The notes under the pieces: generated by a model
The model's input: only the letters and a program-made list of their open reading frames with translations
Told to the model about the DNA's origin: nothing
The model's database searches: none
Assembly (NCBI GenBank): GCA_004379165.1
Contig: NKXK01000029.1
Coordinates: 186,001 to 250,000, forward strand
DNA: 64,000 bases
Source of the DNA: Rhodocyclaceae bacterium
GTDB taxonomy: Bacteria > Pseudomonadota > Gammaproteobacteria > Burkholderiales > Rhodocyclaceae
Direction of reading: 5' to 3'
Made by a program: the position numbers and the translations under genes
Shown: positions 18,737 to 28,990 of the stretch, piece by piece
Layout: every line of letters begins with the position of its first letter
Position numbering within the stretch: position 1 is the stretch's first letter

Positions 18737-20484
18737 GCTCCAGTTTCGTCGCTTTTTTTGAGGACAGGCGGGCGCCGGCAGGCGAGCCCGCCGCTTGGCT
18801 TTTTACCGGCTATCGAGGCCGGGTTGAAGTACGCTGCCCCGCGAGTCTTCACGCCTGGCTGGCAGAGGCTGACGACGGCTGGCAGGTCGTGTCGCTGGAT
18901 TACGAGCTCGGTTATCTCTTCGAGCCGAAATCGGCGCCGGCGGGCTGGAGCCCGGAATCTGCGCGGCCACTGGCAACGATCTGGCGGTTTTCCGGGCGCG
19001 AGGCGATGTCGGCAGATGCCGCCGATGCCTGGCTGGCGGCGCAAGCGCCAGGGGCTGCCGGCGTTGGCGGTGTGGCACCCGCCATCGAGGCATCTGCTTA
19101 CCTGTCTGCGGTCGACCGGATAAAAGCGCTGATTTCGGCAGGCGACTGCTATCAGATCAATCTCACCTTTCCGCTGACGTTTGACTGGTTTGGCCCCCCG
19201 CTGGCGCTTTATCGCCGATTGCGGGATTGTCAGCCGGTGCGCCACGGCGGCTTTGTCGGCGATGCCCGGCAGGGAATTGTCTCGCTGTCGCCGGAACTGT
19301 TCATCGCCCGTCAGGGCGACGTGTTGCGTACCCGGCCGATGAAAGGCACCATCGCTCGCGACCTCGATCCGGAACTGCTCCGTCAGTCGGCCAAGGATCG
19401 CGCCGAAAACCTGATGATCGTTGATCTGCTGCGCAATGACCTGGGGCGTGTCGCCCGATCCGGTAGCGTCAAGGTTGATCAGCTTTTCGAAATTGAGGCG
19501 TATCCGACTGTCTGGCAGATGGTGTCGGAAGTTTCTGGCGATGTTGCGGGCCGCAGCTTCGGTGAAATTCTTGCGGCGATGTTTCCTTGCGGGTCGATTA
19601 CCGGGGCGCCCAAGGTACGGGCGATGCAGATCATTGGCGAACTCGAGACATCGCCCCGACGACAATACACTGGTGCGCTAGGATGGCGGTCGCCATCGGG
19701 CGATTTCAGCCTCAATGTCGCGATCCGCACCCTTGAGCTGGCTGCCGACAATCGTGGCCGGATGGGCGTGGGCAGCGGCATCGTCGCCGATTCGCTGCCG
19801 GCGTCGGAATGGGCCGAGTGTCTGCTGAAAGCCCGCTTTCTGGCGGCCAGCGATCCCGGTTTGCAGTTGATCGAGACCTTGCGTCTTGAAGACGCTAATT
19901 ATCCACGGCGTGCATGGCACCTGCAACGCGTGCAGCGGTCTGCGGCGTGGTTCGGCTTTGCGTTCGACCGAGCTCAGTTTGATGCTGCACTGGATCGCCA
20001 GCCACGACAGGGGATTTGGCGGGTCAGGATGACTCTGGACAAGGCCGGGCAGATTGATGTGCAGTCCTTTCCGCTGGGCGCCGAGCCTGCCGGGCCACGC
20101 TACGCGCTGCTGGCGGATGAACGCATCGATGCCAGTGATCGGCTGCGGACACATAAAACGACGGTGCGCCCGGCGTATGATCGGGCGCTGGCCGGTATCG
20201 CGGCCACGCCGGAGATTTTTGATGTCGTTTTTATAAATGCCGATGGCCAACTCGCCGAAGGCGCGCGCAGCACGATTTTTGTCGAGCGCGATGGCTACTT
20301 GCTGACGCCACCGCTGCGCTGTGGTGCCTTGCCCGGGGTCTTACGGGCGGAGCTGATCGACGCAGGGCGGGCTGTCGAACAGGTACTGATGCCCGCCGAT
20401 CTGGCACACGGCTTCTGGTTGGGAAATGCCTTGCGCGGCCTGAATTGGGTGACGCTGCGCGACGGGTCGCCGGCAGCGAGCTGA
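18733..20484 (+). CDS. pabB: fused aminodeoxychorismate synthase component I / 4-amino-4-deoxychorismate lyase (PabB-PabC)
   Basis: The chorismate-binding part shows SAGDCYQINLTFPL, RPMKGTIARD, AENLMIVDLLRND and FPCGSITGAPK. The last 240 residues are a class IV aminotransferase-like lyase, with Lys in RLRTHKTTVRP and EGARSTIFV. Together they make p-aminobenzoate for folate. The first conventional start is GTG 18889, but coding sequence that looks like the PabB N-terminus (SFVAFFEDRRAP, then AAWLFTGYRGRVEV) runs back to about 18733, where only an ATA codon overlapping the tusA stop is available. The coordinates given follow the protein-like extent. The true start is uncertain: rare codon, internal GTG, or a base difference. 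Confidence 0.82.
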   Translation: MSSSFVAFFEDRRAPAGEPAAWLFTGYRGRVEVRCPASLHAWLAEADDGWQVVSLDYELGYLFEPKSAPAGWSPESARPLATIWRFSGREAMSADAADAWLAAQAPGAAGVGGVAPAIEASAYLSAVDRIKALISAGDCYQINLTFPLTFDWFGPPLALYRRLRDCQPVRHGGFVGDARQGIVSLSPELFIARQGDVLRTRPMKGTIARDLDPELLRQSAKDRAENLMIVDLLRNDLGRVARSGSVKVDQLFEIEAYPTVWQMVSEVSGDVAGRSFGEILAAMFPCGSITGAPKVRAMQIIGELETSPRRQYTGALGWRSPSGDFSLNVAIRTLELAADNRGRMGVGSGIVADSLPASEWAECLLKARFLAASDPGLQLIETLRLEDANYPRRAWHLQRVQRSAAWFGFAFDRAQFDAALDRQPRQGIWRVRMTLDKAGQIDVQSFPLGAEPAGPRYALLADERIDASDRLRTHKTTVRPAYDRALAGIAATPEIFDVVFINADGQLAEGARSTIFVERDGYLLTPPLRCGALPGVLRAELIDAGRAVEQVLMPADLAHGFWLGNALRGLNWVTLRDGSPAAS

Positions 20485-20490
20485 TGCAGG

Positions 20491-20507
20491 ATGCCCGCAG
20501 CGGGCAT
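20491..20507 (+). terminator. hairpin after pabB, possible terminator
   Basis: ATGCCCG and CGGGCAT form a perfect 7-bp stem around CAG, a few bases after the pabB stop. The following sequence is only moderately T-rich (TCCTGATTTTC), so efficiency is uncertain. Confidence 0.5.
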
Positions 20508-20577
20508 TCCTGATTTTCGATGCTTTTTCGGGTTGACCGCAGATCGTCCGGTCGCCGAAGCGGCCGGACGGGAAGGC

Positions 20578-21060
20578 TTACTTCGTCAGTTTCCGGGCGT
20601 AAAGCAGCAGCAGGGTGACGAAAGCGCCGCCCATGGCGTACAGGAAGACCTTGCCGCCAATTTCCTGGTATTCGATCAGGACCGGGGTGTCGTTATCGAG
20701 GCGATAACGCACGGTCGTCTGAAAGTTCCAGGCCGACGCCTTGACCTCCATCTTGCCTGGCAACTGTTTCCACTGCACGGCAATCTTTTCGTGGAAGGTC
20801 TCGCCTACCGGCTCGGTCGGCTGAAGCGACTTGATCCGGCCGGCAGCGCGGGCCTCCTTCAGCTTGCCTTGCGGCACGGCGCACATGCTGTCATCGGCGC
20901 AAACCGCGACGATGGGGAAGTCGGGCAGCCATTCGCCGCCCTTGTTCCACGGCCAGAGCATGAACAGGCCCAGGCCCCAGAGCCAGACCAGCACGCAGAA
21001 GACCATGAAGGCCGAGAAAATGGCGGCAAAACGGTTGCTGAGTTGCGGTCCGTTGCTCAT
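20578..21060 (-). CDS. two-helix membrane protein of unknown function
   Basis: This 160-residue protein has a hydrophobic helix near the N-terminus (about 12-36, FSAFMVFCVLVWLWGLGLFML) and one at the C-terminus (about 136-155), with a region of about 100 residues between them that is probably periplasmic and holds two Cys (VCADDSMC). It lies 16 bp after valS on the same strand. I do not recognise a characterised family. The Cys pair could form a disulfide. Confidence 0.7.
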   Translation of the reverse strand: MSNGPQLSNRFAAIFSAFMVFCVLVWLWGLGLFMLWPWNKGGEWLPDFPIVAVCADDSMCAVPQGKLKEARAAGRIKSLQPTEPVGETFHEKIAVQWKQLPGKMEVKASAWNFQTTVRYRLDNDTPVLIEYQEIGGKVFLYAMGGAFVTLLLLYARKLTK

Positions 21061-21076
21061 CGTTGTCTCCCTGGTC

Positions 21077-23917
21077 TTAACCCAGCTTTGCCAACTGCGG
21101 CTTCAGCTTGTCGAGGATGGCAGAAAACTCGGCGACGCGCGCTTTCTCCTGCTCGACGACTGCCGCAGGCGCACGGGCAACGAAGCCTTCGTTCGACAGC
21201 TTGCCATGAGCGATTGCAATCTGTTTCTCCAGTTTCTCGATCTCCTTCTTCAGGCGCTCCTTTTCGGCGGCGACATCGATTTCGACCTTCAGCATCAGGC
21301 GGGTTTCGCCAACCACGGCCACTGGCGCCATAGCGTCAGCCGGCATGTCATCGACGATCTGGACTTCCGAGAGTTTGCCGAGTGCTTGCAGGATGGGGGC
21401 AAACTCGGCAATTTCGGCACCGCCGCCAGCGACCACCAGCGGCATGCGCTGGGCAGGCGAGAGATTCATTTCGCCGCGCAGGTTGCGGCAGGCGTAGGCC
21501 AGCGCCTTGAGGCGCTCGACTCTGGCCTCCGATGCCTCATCGACGCGCGACAGGTCGGCCGCCGGGTAGGCGGCGAGCATGATCGAGGCGTGCGTTTTGC
21601 GTCCGGCAATGGGCGCCACGGTTTGCCAGAGTTCCTCGGTAATGAAGGGAATCAGCGGATGGGCCAGGCGCAGCACGGCTTCCAGCGTCCGCACCAGCGT
21701 CCGGCGGGCGCCACGTTGCTGGGCCTCGTCGCCAGTCTGGATTTCGACCTTGGCGATTTCCAGATACCAGTCGCAGAACTCGTCCCAGATGAACTTGTAA
21801 ACAGCCTGTGCGACCAGATCGAAGCGGTAGTCGGCAAAATGCTGTTCGACTTCCTTTTCGACTTTTTGCAGCAGGCTGACGATCCAGCGGTCAGCAAAGC
21901 TGAACTTCAGTCGCGGTTCACCGGCAGGCACATTGCAGGCACCCGTGTTTGGCATCTGCTGGTGATCTAGGGCCAGATCGTGGCCTTCGACATTCATCAG
22001 CACGAAGCGGGTGGCGTTCCACAGTTTGTTGCAGAAATTGCGGTAGCCATCGCAGCGGTTCAGGTCGAACTTGATGTCGCGGCCGGGACTGGCAAGGCTG
22101 GCAAAGGTAAAGCGAAGCGCATCGGTGCCAAAAGACTGAATGCCTTCCGGAAATTCCTTCTTGGTCTTCTTGGCGATGCTCTCGGCCTGCTTCGGATTCA
22201 TCAGGCCGGTAGTGCGTTTTTCGATCAGCGCATCAAGGCCAATGCCGTCGATCAGGTCGATCGGGTCAAGCACATTACCCTTGGACTTTGACATCTTCTG
22301 GCCTTCGCCATCGCGAATCAGGCCGTGCACATAGACATGCTTGAAAGGGATCTTGCCGGTGATGTGCTTGGTCATCATGACCATGCGGGCTACCCAGAAG
22401 AAGATGATGTCAAAGCCCGTGACCAGCACGGTCGACGGCAAATATTGCTGCAAAACTTGGTTGGCGGCGTCGGTGGCTTCGTCGCCGGTCCAGTCCAGCG
22501 TTGAGAAGGGCCACAGGGCAGAGGAGTACCAGGTGTCGAGGACATCCTCATCGCGGTTGAGCTGACCGGCGTAACCCGCCTGATCGGCCAGGTGGCGGGC
22601 TTCTTCCTCATTCTGGGCGACGAACACTTCGCCATTGACGCCGTACCAGGCCGGAATCTGGTGGCCCCACCACAGTTGGCGGGAAATACACCAGTCTTGG
22701 ATGTTGTTCAGCCACTGGTTGTAGGTATTGACCCAGTTTTCCGGATAGAACTTGATTTCGCCGGAGTGGACGACCTCAAGTGCCTTCTCGGTGATCGACT
22801 TGCCATCGGTGCCCGGCTTGGACATGGCGACGAACCACTGGTCGGTGAGCATCGGCTCGATGACCACGCCGGTCCGGTCGCCGCGCGGCACCTTGAGTTT
22901 GTGCTTGTCGATCTGGACAAGCAGGCCGGCGGCTTCAAGGTCGGCGACGACGGCCTTGCGGGCATCGAAGCGATCCATGCCGAGATATTTCTCCGGCGCG
23001 TGGTCGTTGATCTTGGCATCCAGCGTCAGGATGGAGATCATCGGCAGGCTGTGGCGCTGGCCGACGGCGTAGTCATTGAAGTCGTGGGCCGGCGTGACCT
23101 TGACGCAACCGGTGCCGAATTCGAGATCGACGTAACTGTCCGCGATGACCGGGATTTCGCGGTCGGTGAGCGGCAATTTCACCATCTTGCCGATCATGTG
23201 CTTGTAGCGGTCATCTTCCGGATGGACCATCACGGCGGTGTCGCCGAGCATCGTTTCCGGACGGGTCGTGGCGACCACCAGACTGCTTGAGCCATCAGCC
23301 AGCGGGTAGCGGATCTGCCACATGAAGCCGTCTTCTTCCTCCTGGACGACTTCGAGGTCGGAAACGGCGGTGTGCAGCTTGGGATCCCAGTTGACCAGGC
23401 GCTTGCCGCGGTAGATCAGGCCTTCGTTGTAGAGGCGGACGAAGGTTTCGGTGACGACCTTGTTGAGGCCGGTATCCATCGTGAAGCGCTCGCGCGTCCA
23501 GTCCGGGCTGGTGCCCATGCGGCGCATCTGGCGGGTGATCGTGCCGCCGGAGTATTCCTTCCATTCCCAGACTTTTTCCAGGAACTTCTCACGGCCGAGA
23601 TCATGGCGGGAAATGCCCTGGGCATCAAGCTGGCGTTCGACAACGATCTGGGTCGCGATACCGGCGTGGTCGGTGCCCGGCTGCCACAGCGTGTTGTGAC
23701 CCGACATCCGGTAGTAACGGGTGAGGGCATCCATGATGGTCTGGTTGAAGCCATGACCCATGTGCAGCGTGCCGGTGACATTGGGCGGCGGCAGCAGGAT
23801 GCAGAAATTGTTGGCCTTGCTGCGGTCAACGCCGGCGGCAAAGAAATTATTGGCTTCCCATTCGGGATACCAGCGGCGTTCAATATCCGCAGGCTCAAAG
23901 GCTTTGGCGAGTTCCAT
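21077..23917 (-). CDS. valS: valyl-tRNA synthetase
   Basis: This class I synthetase charges tRNA-Val. The 946 residues match the bacterial form. The HIGH-type motif is [14 protein letters not shown] near residue 45, and KMSKSKGN near residue 555. The editing domain carries [13 protein letters not shown]. The C-terminal coiled coil ([18 protein letters not shown]) is typical. It is followed by the small membrane-protein gene and preceded by holC and a proline-rich gene on the same strand. Confidence 0.98.
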   Translation of the reverse strand: MELAKAFEPADIERRWYPEWEANNFFAAGVDRSKANNFCILLPPPNVTGTLHMGHGFNQTIMDALTRYYRMSGHNTLWQPGTDHAGIATQIVVERQLDAQGISRHDLGREKFLEKVWEWKEYSGGTITRQMRRMGTSPDWTRERFTMDTGLNKVVTETFVRLYNEGLIYRGKRLVNWDPKLHTAVSDLEVVQEEEDGFMWQIRYPLADGSSSLVVATTRPETMLGDTAVMVHPEDDRYKHMIGKMVKLPLTDREIPVIADSYVDLEFGTGCVKVTPAHDFNDYAVGQRHSLPMISILTLDAKINDHAPEKYLGMDRFDARKAVVADLEAAGLLVQIDKHKLKVPRGDRTGVVIEPMLTDQWFVAMSKPGTDGKSITEKALEVVHSGEIKFYPENWVNTYNQWLNNIQDWCISRQLWWGHQIPAWYGVNGEVFVAQNEEEARHLADQAGYAGQLNRDEDVLDTWYSSALWPFSTLDWTGDEATDAANQVLQQYLPSTVLVTGFDIIFFWVARMVMMTKHITGKIPFKHVYVHGLIRDGEGQKMSKSKGNVLDPIDLIDGIGLDALIEKRTTGLMNPKQAESIAKKTKKEFPEGIQSFGTDALRFTFASLASPGRDIKFDLNRCDGYRNFCNKLWNATRFVLMNVEGHDLALDHQQMPNTGACNVPAGEPRLKFSFADRWIVSLLQKVEKEVEQHFADYRFDLVAQAVYKFIWDEFCDWYLEIAKVEIQTGDEAQQRGARRTLVRTLEAVLRLAHPLIPFITEELWQTVAPIAGRKTHASIMLAAYPAADLSRVDEASEARVERLKALAYACRNLRGEMNLSPAQRMPLVVAGGGAEIAEFAPILQALGKLSEVQIVDDMPADAMAPVAVVGETRLMLKVEIDVAAEKERLKKEIEKLEKQIAIAHGKLSNEGFVARAPAAVVEQEKARVAEFSAILDKLKPQLAKLG

Positions 23918-23997
23918 CTGTCTGGCAGAAAAGGGGAAAACGAAAAATTATACCGGAGCCCGGCGCCCTGGCGCTGTCCGGCAAGGCGTGATCTACT

Positions 23998-24411
23998 TCA
24001 GTCCTGCGGGGGCAGGGCGTCGATCATCGCTTTTTCGGCCAGCAGGTCGCGAAGTGTAGATTCGATCAGGCGGGGTAACTCGGCTGTCAGGCGTTCCTCG
24101 ACCCGCCGGGCCAGTTCGGTGAGGAGTTGCTCGGGCAAAGCCTCTGCCGGTGAGGGGGGCGGTATGGGGCGGGCGCCTAGTAAATCAGGCGCTGGCGGAG
24201 AAGAATCCGGCGATACAAGCGGCATTTGGTCGACCGCCAAGGGTTCGGGGGAGGGGGGCTCGTCATGTGGCGCACAGTCGGTCAGTACCGGAATATCGTC
24301 GTCCGGCGGCGCGACCGAGTCAGTCAGCACAGGAATGTCGTCGATCTCGCCCGGCGACTGGCGGCGGCGTTGCATCAGTGCGTCGGCGCGGGCAAGAATC
24401 GAGCTGGGCAC
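23998..24411 (-). CDS. proline-rich protein with repeated DDIPVLTD motif
   Basis: About 137 residues from GTG 24411, chosen because AAGGAG precedes it and it starts just after the holC stop. The protein is low in complexity and rich in Pro, Asp and Glu. It carries DDIPVLTD twice within 25 residues, then ends in a helical segment (LLTELARRVEERLTAELPRL). Short IPVLT motifs occur in a beta-proteobacterial family I recall as DUF2486; this assignment is tentative. It is adjacent to the polymerase chi subunit gene. Function unknown. Confidence 0.6.
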   Translation of the reverse strand: MPSSILARADALMQRRRQSPGEIDDIPVLTDSVAPPDDDIPVLTDCAPHDEPPSPEPLAVDQMPLVSPDSSPPAPDLLGARPIPPPSPAEALPEQLLTELARRVEERLTAELPRLIESTLRDLLAEKAMIDALPPQD

Positions 24412-24421
24412 AGGGTGCTCC

Positions 24422-24844
24422 TTATCGGTTGCTGAGGTCGAAATAGCGGACTTCGTGCCCGAGTTCCCGGTAGCGACGAACCCGCTCACGTGCCAATTCG
24501 CGGTCATCCGTGGCTTGCCCGACGACCTCGATGAGACTCTCGAAACGCTCGAATCCGGCAGGAATCGCCCGACCGAGATTCATCAGACGCTCACCGGGGG
24601 GCAGGGTTTCTAGCCGATCCGCTATCAGGATGGGTGTCTCGGCTGCCAATGGTGAGTCAGCGCGGCAATGCGGGATGAAGCTGAGTTGGCTGCTGCTCCA
24701 CAGGCTGCGATCAATCGCATCCGCAACCCCGTGGTCGGGGGCGAATACGGTCACCGGCTTGCGCTTGGCATAGGCGCCACTGAGTAGTGCCGTTGCGGCA
24801 GCGATACGGTCCGAGGCGCCGTGATAAAAAAAGACTTCGGTCAA
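24422..24844 (-). CDS. holC: DNA polymerase III chi subunit
   Basis: This 140-residue protein matches HolC: TEVFFYHGASDRIAAATAL at the start, and LPPGERLMNLG in the second half. In known systems chi pairs with psi in the clamp loader and binds SSB. Its start overlaps the pepA stop by 4 bp (ATGA), and the pepA-holC-valS order is widespread in proteobacteria. Cytoplasmic. Confidence 0.93.
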   Translation of the reverse strand: MTEVFFYHGASDRIAAATALLSGAYAKRKPVTVFAPDHGVADAIDRSLWSSSQLSFIPHCRADSPLAAETPILIADRLETLPPGERLMNLGRAIPAGFERFESLIEVVGQATDDRELARERVRRYRELGHEVRYFDLSNR

Positions 24845-26337
24845 TTCAGTTTGCCGGTGCGTTGCAGCAGATAGTGCGTGAGCAGAGGTACCGGGCGGCC
24901 GGTGGCGCCCTTGTCAGCGCCCGACTTCCAGGCCGTACCGGCGATATCGAGATGCGCCCAGTCATGCTTCTTCGTGAAACGCGACAGGAAGCAGGCGGCA
25001 GTAATCGCACCACCCCAGCGGCCGCCGATATTGCCGATGTCAGCAAACGGACTCTTTAGCAGTTCCTGGTAGTCGTCCCACAGCGGCATGTGCCAGGCGC
25101 GGTCGTGGGCTTCTTCGCCCGCATCGAGAAGATCGCGGGCCAAGCCGTCCTTGTTGGCGAAGAGGCCGGTAGCGATATTGCCCAGCGCAACCACGCAGGC
25201 ACCGGTCAGGGTGGCGACGTCGATAATGGTTTCGGGATTGAAGCGCTCGGCGTAGGTCAAGGCGTCGCAGAGGATCAGGCGACCTTCGGCATCGGTATTG
25301 AGAATCTCGATAGTCTGACCGGACATCGCAGTGACGATGTCGCCCGGCCGCGTCGCATTGCCGCCGGGCATGTTTTCGGTGGCGGGGACGATCACCGTCA
25401 GGTTGATCGGCAGCGCCATGCGGGCAACGGCCTTGATCGTGCCGAGAACGCTGGCGGCGCCGCACATGTCGTACTTCATTTCGTCCATTTCGGCAGCCGG
25501 CTTCAGCGAAATGCCGCCGGTGTCAAAAGTGACGCCCTTGCCGACCAGAATCACCGGCTTGTCGCCGGCGCGGCCGCCCTTATAATGCAGCACAATCAGC
25601 TTCGGCGGCTGATGGGCGCCGCGGGCAACTGCGAGTAGTGCATTCATTCCCAGGGCTTCCATGTCGCTTCGCTCCAGCACCTCGCAGGTCAAGCCGAACT
25701 CAGTGGCCATCGCCTGAGCCTGCTCGGCCAGATAAGTCGGGTGACAGATGTTGGGCGGCAGGTTGCCCAGCGTCTTGGTCAGGGCCATGCCATCGGCAAT
25801 GGCGATTCCCTGGCTGAGCGCTTCTTCGGCCGCGGCCAATTCATTGCGGCGTTCGACGCTCAGCGTCAACTTGCGCAGGGGGCGCCGGACATCGTCCTTC
25901 TTGCTCTTGAACTGATCGAACTTGTAAGTCGCGTCCAGCGCGATCATCGCCGTCTGGCGAATCCGCCAGCCGATGCTGCGGCGACGGACACCGAGTTCGG
26001 TAAGGAAAATCGACGCATCGAAAGCGCCGGTTTCGTTCAGCGTCTTGACTGCAGTGCGGACGGCGCTGCCAAATTCCTTTTCGCGAAAATCCTTCTCCTT
26101 GCCCAGACCAACCAGCAGAACGCGGTCAGAGAGAGTGCCGGGAACATTGTGAAGGAGGAGCGTGCTGCCTGCCTTGCCTTCCATGTCGCCACGGCGAACG
26201 ATGTCGGAGAGGTAACCACCGGCAGCCTTGTCGATCAGTTCGGCGGGGAGGGTCAGCTTTCTGGAATCAAAAACACCGACGACAACGCAGGCACTGCGCT
26301 GTTTTTCCGGGCTACCGCTTTTTATGCTAAATTCCAC
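24841..26337 (-). CDS. pepA: leucyl aminopeptidase (cytosol aminopeptidase, M17)
   Basis: This is a 498-residue M17 metallopeptidase. The C-terminal catalytic domain has VGKGVTFDTGGISLKP (active Lys and metal ligands) and the family signature NTDAEGRLIL with the Asp, Glu and Arg of the two-metal site. It removes N-terminal residues, preferring Leu; in E. coli PepA also binds DNA. It diverges from lptF across a 71-bp gap, the classic arrangement. Confidence 0.97.
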   Translation of the reverse strand: MEFSIKSGSPEKQRSACVVVGVFDSRKLTLPAELIDKAAGGYLSDIVRRGDMEGKAGSTLLLHNVPGTLSDRVLLVGLGKEKDFREKEFGSAVRTAVKTLNETGAFDASIFLTELGVRRRSIGWRIRQTAMIALDATYKFDQFKSKKDDVRRPLRKLTLSVERRNELAAAEEALSQGIAIADGMALTKTLGNLPPNICHPTYLAEQAQAMATEFGLTCEVLERSDMEALGMNALLAVARGAHQPPKLIVLHYKGGRAGDKPVILVGKGVTFDTGGISLKPAAEMDEMKYDMCGAASVLGTIKAVARMALPINLTVIVPATENMPGGNATRPGDIVTAMSGQTIEILNTDAEGRLILCDALTYAERFNPETIIDVATLTGACVVALGNIATGLFANKDGLARDLLDAGEEAHDRAWHMPLWDDYQELLKSPFADIGNIGGRWGGAITAACFLSRFTKKHDWAHLDIAGTAWKSGADKGATGRPVPLLTHYLLQRTGKLN

Positions 26338-26408
26338 AGGCTGCTCCTGAACGGGGAAAAATCAGTATTCGCGGGATTATCCCCGCATTTTTTTGGTTTC
26401 GTCAAAGC

Positions 26409-27491
26409 ATGATATTCGAGCGCGCCGCCCGCCGCGAGTTTGCTCAGGCAGCAGCCGGCATCAGTGTCGCCTTGCTGGCTATCCTGACCTCAACCCAATT
26501 GATCCGCCTGCTTAAGGATGCTGCGGGCGGCCGCATTGCGCCGGAGGCGGTAGCGTCGCTGCTCGGCTTTGCCGCACTCAATTTCATGCCGGTGTTATTG
26601 TCGCTGACACTGTTCGTCGCCATCCTGCTCAGCCTGTCGCGGGCCTATCGCGATTCCGAGATGGTGGTCTGGTTTTCCTGTGGGCTGCCATTGACCGCTT
26701 TTTTGCGGCCGGTACTGAGGTTTTCCCTGCCGATCATCGTGGCCATCGCCGTCCTGGCCGGTTTTCTCTCGCCCTGGGCGAATTACAGCACGGCGGAATA
26801 CCGGCAGAAGCTGTCGGCGCGCAGTGAGTTGTCGCAAGTGTCGCCGGGTGCGTTTCGTGAGGTCAAGAAGGGCCAGAGGGTGTTTTTTGTCGAGGGGCTG
26901 GCCGATGATGCGAGTTCAGTCGCTAACGTCTTCGTCGCGTCGGTGCAGGAAGGCAAACTGGGCGTCGTCATGTCGGATGCGGGGCGCCAGGAGTTGGCAG
27001 CGAACGGCGACCGCTTTGTCGTGCTTGAGCACGGCCGGCGTTATGAGGTCGAGCCTGGAACGCCGGCATTCCGCATCACGGAATTCGAGCGATACAAGAT
27101 CAAGATGGAAGATGGCGAGGCGCGTCCGGCGGAACGTTCGCCGAACCGTCTGCCGATTCACGAACTGGTGCTTGATACCAGTGATCAGGCGCGCGGCGAA
27201 TTGTTGTGGCGGATCGGCGTGCCGGTGTCGGCGCTGGTGCTGGCCTGTCTGGCGATTCCTTTGTCCTTCGTCAATCCCCGTGCCGGACGTTCGGCCAATA
27301 TGCTGGTGGCGATCCTGATCTACGCCATTTACAGTAATCTGATGTCGGTCAGTCAGGCTTGGGTGGCGCAGGGGAAACTCTCATTTTGGATCGGTGTCTG
27401 GGCCGTGCATGGCTTTATGTTGTTGCCGCTAGCCTGGCTGTTCTACCGGCGGATGGCTGTTCGCTTCCCGTGGCAGCGGAGGGCTGGTTGA
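26409..27491 (+). CDS. lptF: LPS export permease LptF
   Basis: This 360-residue inner-membrane protein has six helices, three on each side of a periplasmic beta-jellyroll domain (about 115-260). MIFERAARREFAQAAAG at the start is typical. With LptG and the LptB ATPase it extracts LPS and passes it to LptC and LptA. Its stop overlaps the lptG start by one base (TGATG). Confidence 0.95.
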   Translation: MIFERAARREFAQAAAGISVALLAILTSTQLIRLLKDAAGGRIAPEAVASLLGFAALNFMPVLLSLTLFVAILLSLSRAYRDSEMVVWFSCGLPLTAFLRPVLRFSLPIIVAIAVLAGFLSPWANYSTAEYRQKLSARSELSQVSPGAFREVKKGQRVFFVEGLADDASSVANVFVASVQEGKLGVVMSDAGRQELAANGDRFVVLEHGRRYEVEPGTPAFRITEFERYKIKMEDGEARPAERSPNRLPIHELVLDTSDQARGELLWRIGVPVSALVLACLAIPLSFVNPRAGRSANMLVAILIYAIYSNLMSVSQAWVAQGKLSFWIGVWAVHGFMLLPLAWLFYRRMAVRFPWQRRAG

Positions 27492-28576
27492 TGTTTGCCA
27501 TCAAGCTTTACGAACGCTACCTGATGCGCGAAGTTTTCGCGGCAGTGTTTCTGGTGCTTGCGGCCTTTCTCGCGCTTTTCAGCTTTTTCGACCTGATCAA
27601 CGAATTGCGTAATGTCGGCAAGGTGGGTTACCAGTTGGGCCATGCGCTGCTTTTCGTGACACTGAGTGTGCCTGGGCTTGTTTACGAACTGACCCCGATT
27701 GCTACGCTGATTGGTTCCCTGTATGCGCTGTCGACGCTGGCGCGACATTCCGAAATCACGGTGCTGCGGGCTTCCGGTCTGGCTACCGGGGATCTGTTGA
27801 TGACGCTGTTCCGGGTGGCCGGGTTGTTGGCGATCCTGACCTTTTTCGTTGGAGAGGGGCTGGTACCGTTCTCGGAGCGCCTCGCACAGGAAATCCGCGC
27901 CAAGGCGCTCAGCCGGGTGATTGCCCAGCAGGGCTTCGATAGTGGCTTGTGGGTCAAGGACGGGCGAAGCTTTGTCAATATCCGCCGGGCAACCCCGGAT
28001 GCCCGACTGGAGGGCATCCGCATCTACCGTTTCAACGACAAGAATGCACTGGAATCCGTTACCGATGCTGATGAGGCAAGCTTTCAGCCGCCGGAGCATT
28101 GGCACTTGAAGAACGTGGTTCAGACGGTGCTGGAAGGGGATAGAGCGAGCGTCGAGCGTAGCGAAACCGGTACCTGGCAATCTGCGGTAAACCCGGATTT
28201 ATTGGCCGTTTTAATGGTCACCCCGGAGCGCATGTCGTTGCTTGGCCTGGTGAATTACACGCAACATCTGGCGGAGAATCGCCAAAAGACAGAGCGCTAT
28301 GAAATAGCGCTCTGGAAGAAGCTGGTGTATCCGCTGGCAACGTTGGTTATGGTCGCGCTGGCGCTACCGTTCGGTTACTCGCACAATCGCGTCGGAGGCG
28401 CCAGCTTCAAGATATTTGCCGGCGTGATGATGGGGATTCTTTTTTACGCGCTGAACGGACTGTTCTCGAATCTTGGGGTAATCAACGCCTGGCCGCCATT
28501 TGCCAGCGCCATGGCACCGTCGGGGATGTTCCTGCTCGCCGCGGTGGCGATGATCTGGTGGGTTGAGCGGCGCTGA
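27491..28576 (+). CDS. lptG: LPS export permease LptG
   Basis: A 361-residue partner of LptF with the same six-helix, jellyroll layout. It starts KLYERYLMREVFAAVFLVLAA and ends in a four-helix-like hydrophobic stretch. ATG 27491 overlaps the lptF stop, the usual coupling. The C-terminus lies next to the convergent RDD gene at 28577. Confidence 0.95.
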   Translation: MFAIKLYERYLMREVFAAVFLVLAAFLALFSFFDLINELRNVGKVGYQLGHALLFVTLSVPGLVYELTPIATLIGSLYALSTLARHSEITVLRASGLATGDLLMTLFRVAGLLAILTFFVGEGLVPFSERLAQEIRAKALSRVIAQQGFDSGLWVKDGRSFVNIRRATPDARLEGIRIYRFNDKNALESVTDADEASFQPPEHWHLKNVVQTVLEGDRASVERSETGTWQSAVNPDLLAVLMVTPERMSLLGLVNYTQHLAENRQKTERYEIALWKKLVYPLATLVMVALALPFGYSHNRVGGASFKIFAGVMMGILFYALNGLFSNLGVINAWPPFASAMAPSGMFLLAAVAMIWWVERR

Positions 28577-28990
28577 TCAGCCGGCGCTGACGATGCGGGT
28601 GCCGGCAATTCGATCATGCAGAAACTGGCGGTCGCGATCGATCAGTGCCCAGAAGATGCCGATGCCGAAAAGCAGCATGCTCGGCCACGCCAGACAATAG
28701 CGAAACACAGCCTGGAGGGGGCGTAGTGGACGACCGTCCGAATTGATGACGCGAAGTTTCCAGGTCTTCATTGGCAAAGTTTGGCCGCCATTCAGCCAGC
28801 ACCAGACAAAATAGGCCATCAACAGCAGGATGACGTGGATCCACATTGCCTTGCCGGAAAGCGTCATGCCAAACCCGGAAAGCACGATTTCCGGCATCAG
28901 GAAGCCGATCAGCAGAATCGAAAAGACCACCAGGCTCTCGTAAAGCAGGCAGACGAGTCGCCGGCGAAAACTGGGGGCAGCCACGGTCAT
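28577..28990 (-). CDS. RDD-family membrane protein
   Basis: This 137-residue protein has about three hydrophobic segments and the RDD signature: SFRRRLVCLLYESLVVF at the start and the final Asp-containing stretch DRDRQFLHDRIAGTRIV. I chose ATG 28990, which overlaps the stop of the DUF3106 gene by 4 bp. RDD proteins have no single known role; some are ion antiporters. It is last in the sigma-factor unit. Confidence 0.85.
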   Translation of the reverse strand: MTVAAPSFRRRLVCLLYESLVVFSILLIGFLMPEIVLSGFGMTLSGKAMWIHVILLLMAYFVWCWLNGGQTLPMKTWKLRVINSDGRPLRPLQAVFRYCLAWPSMLLFGIGIFWALIDRDRQFLHDRIAGTRIVSAG

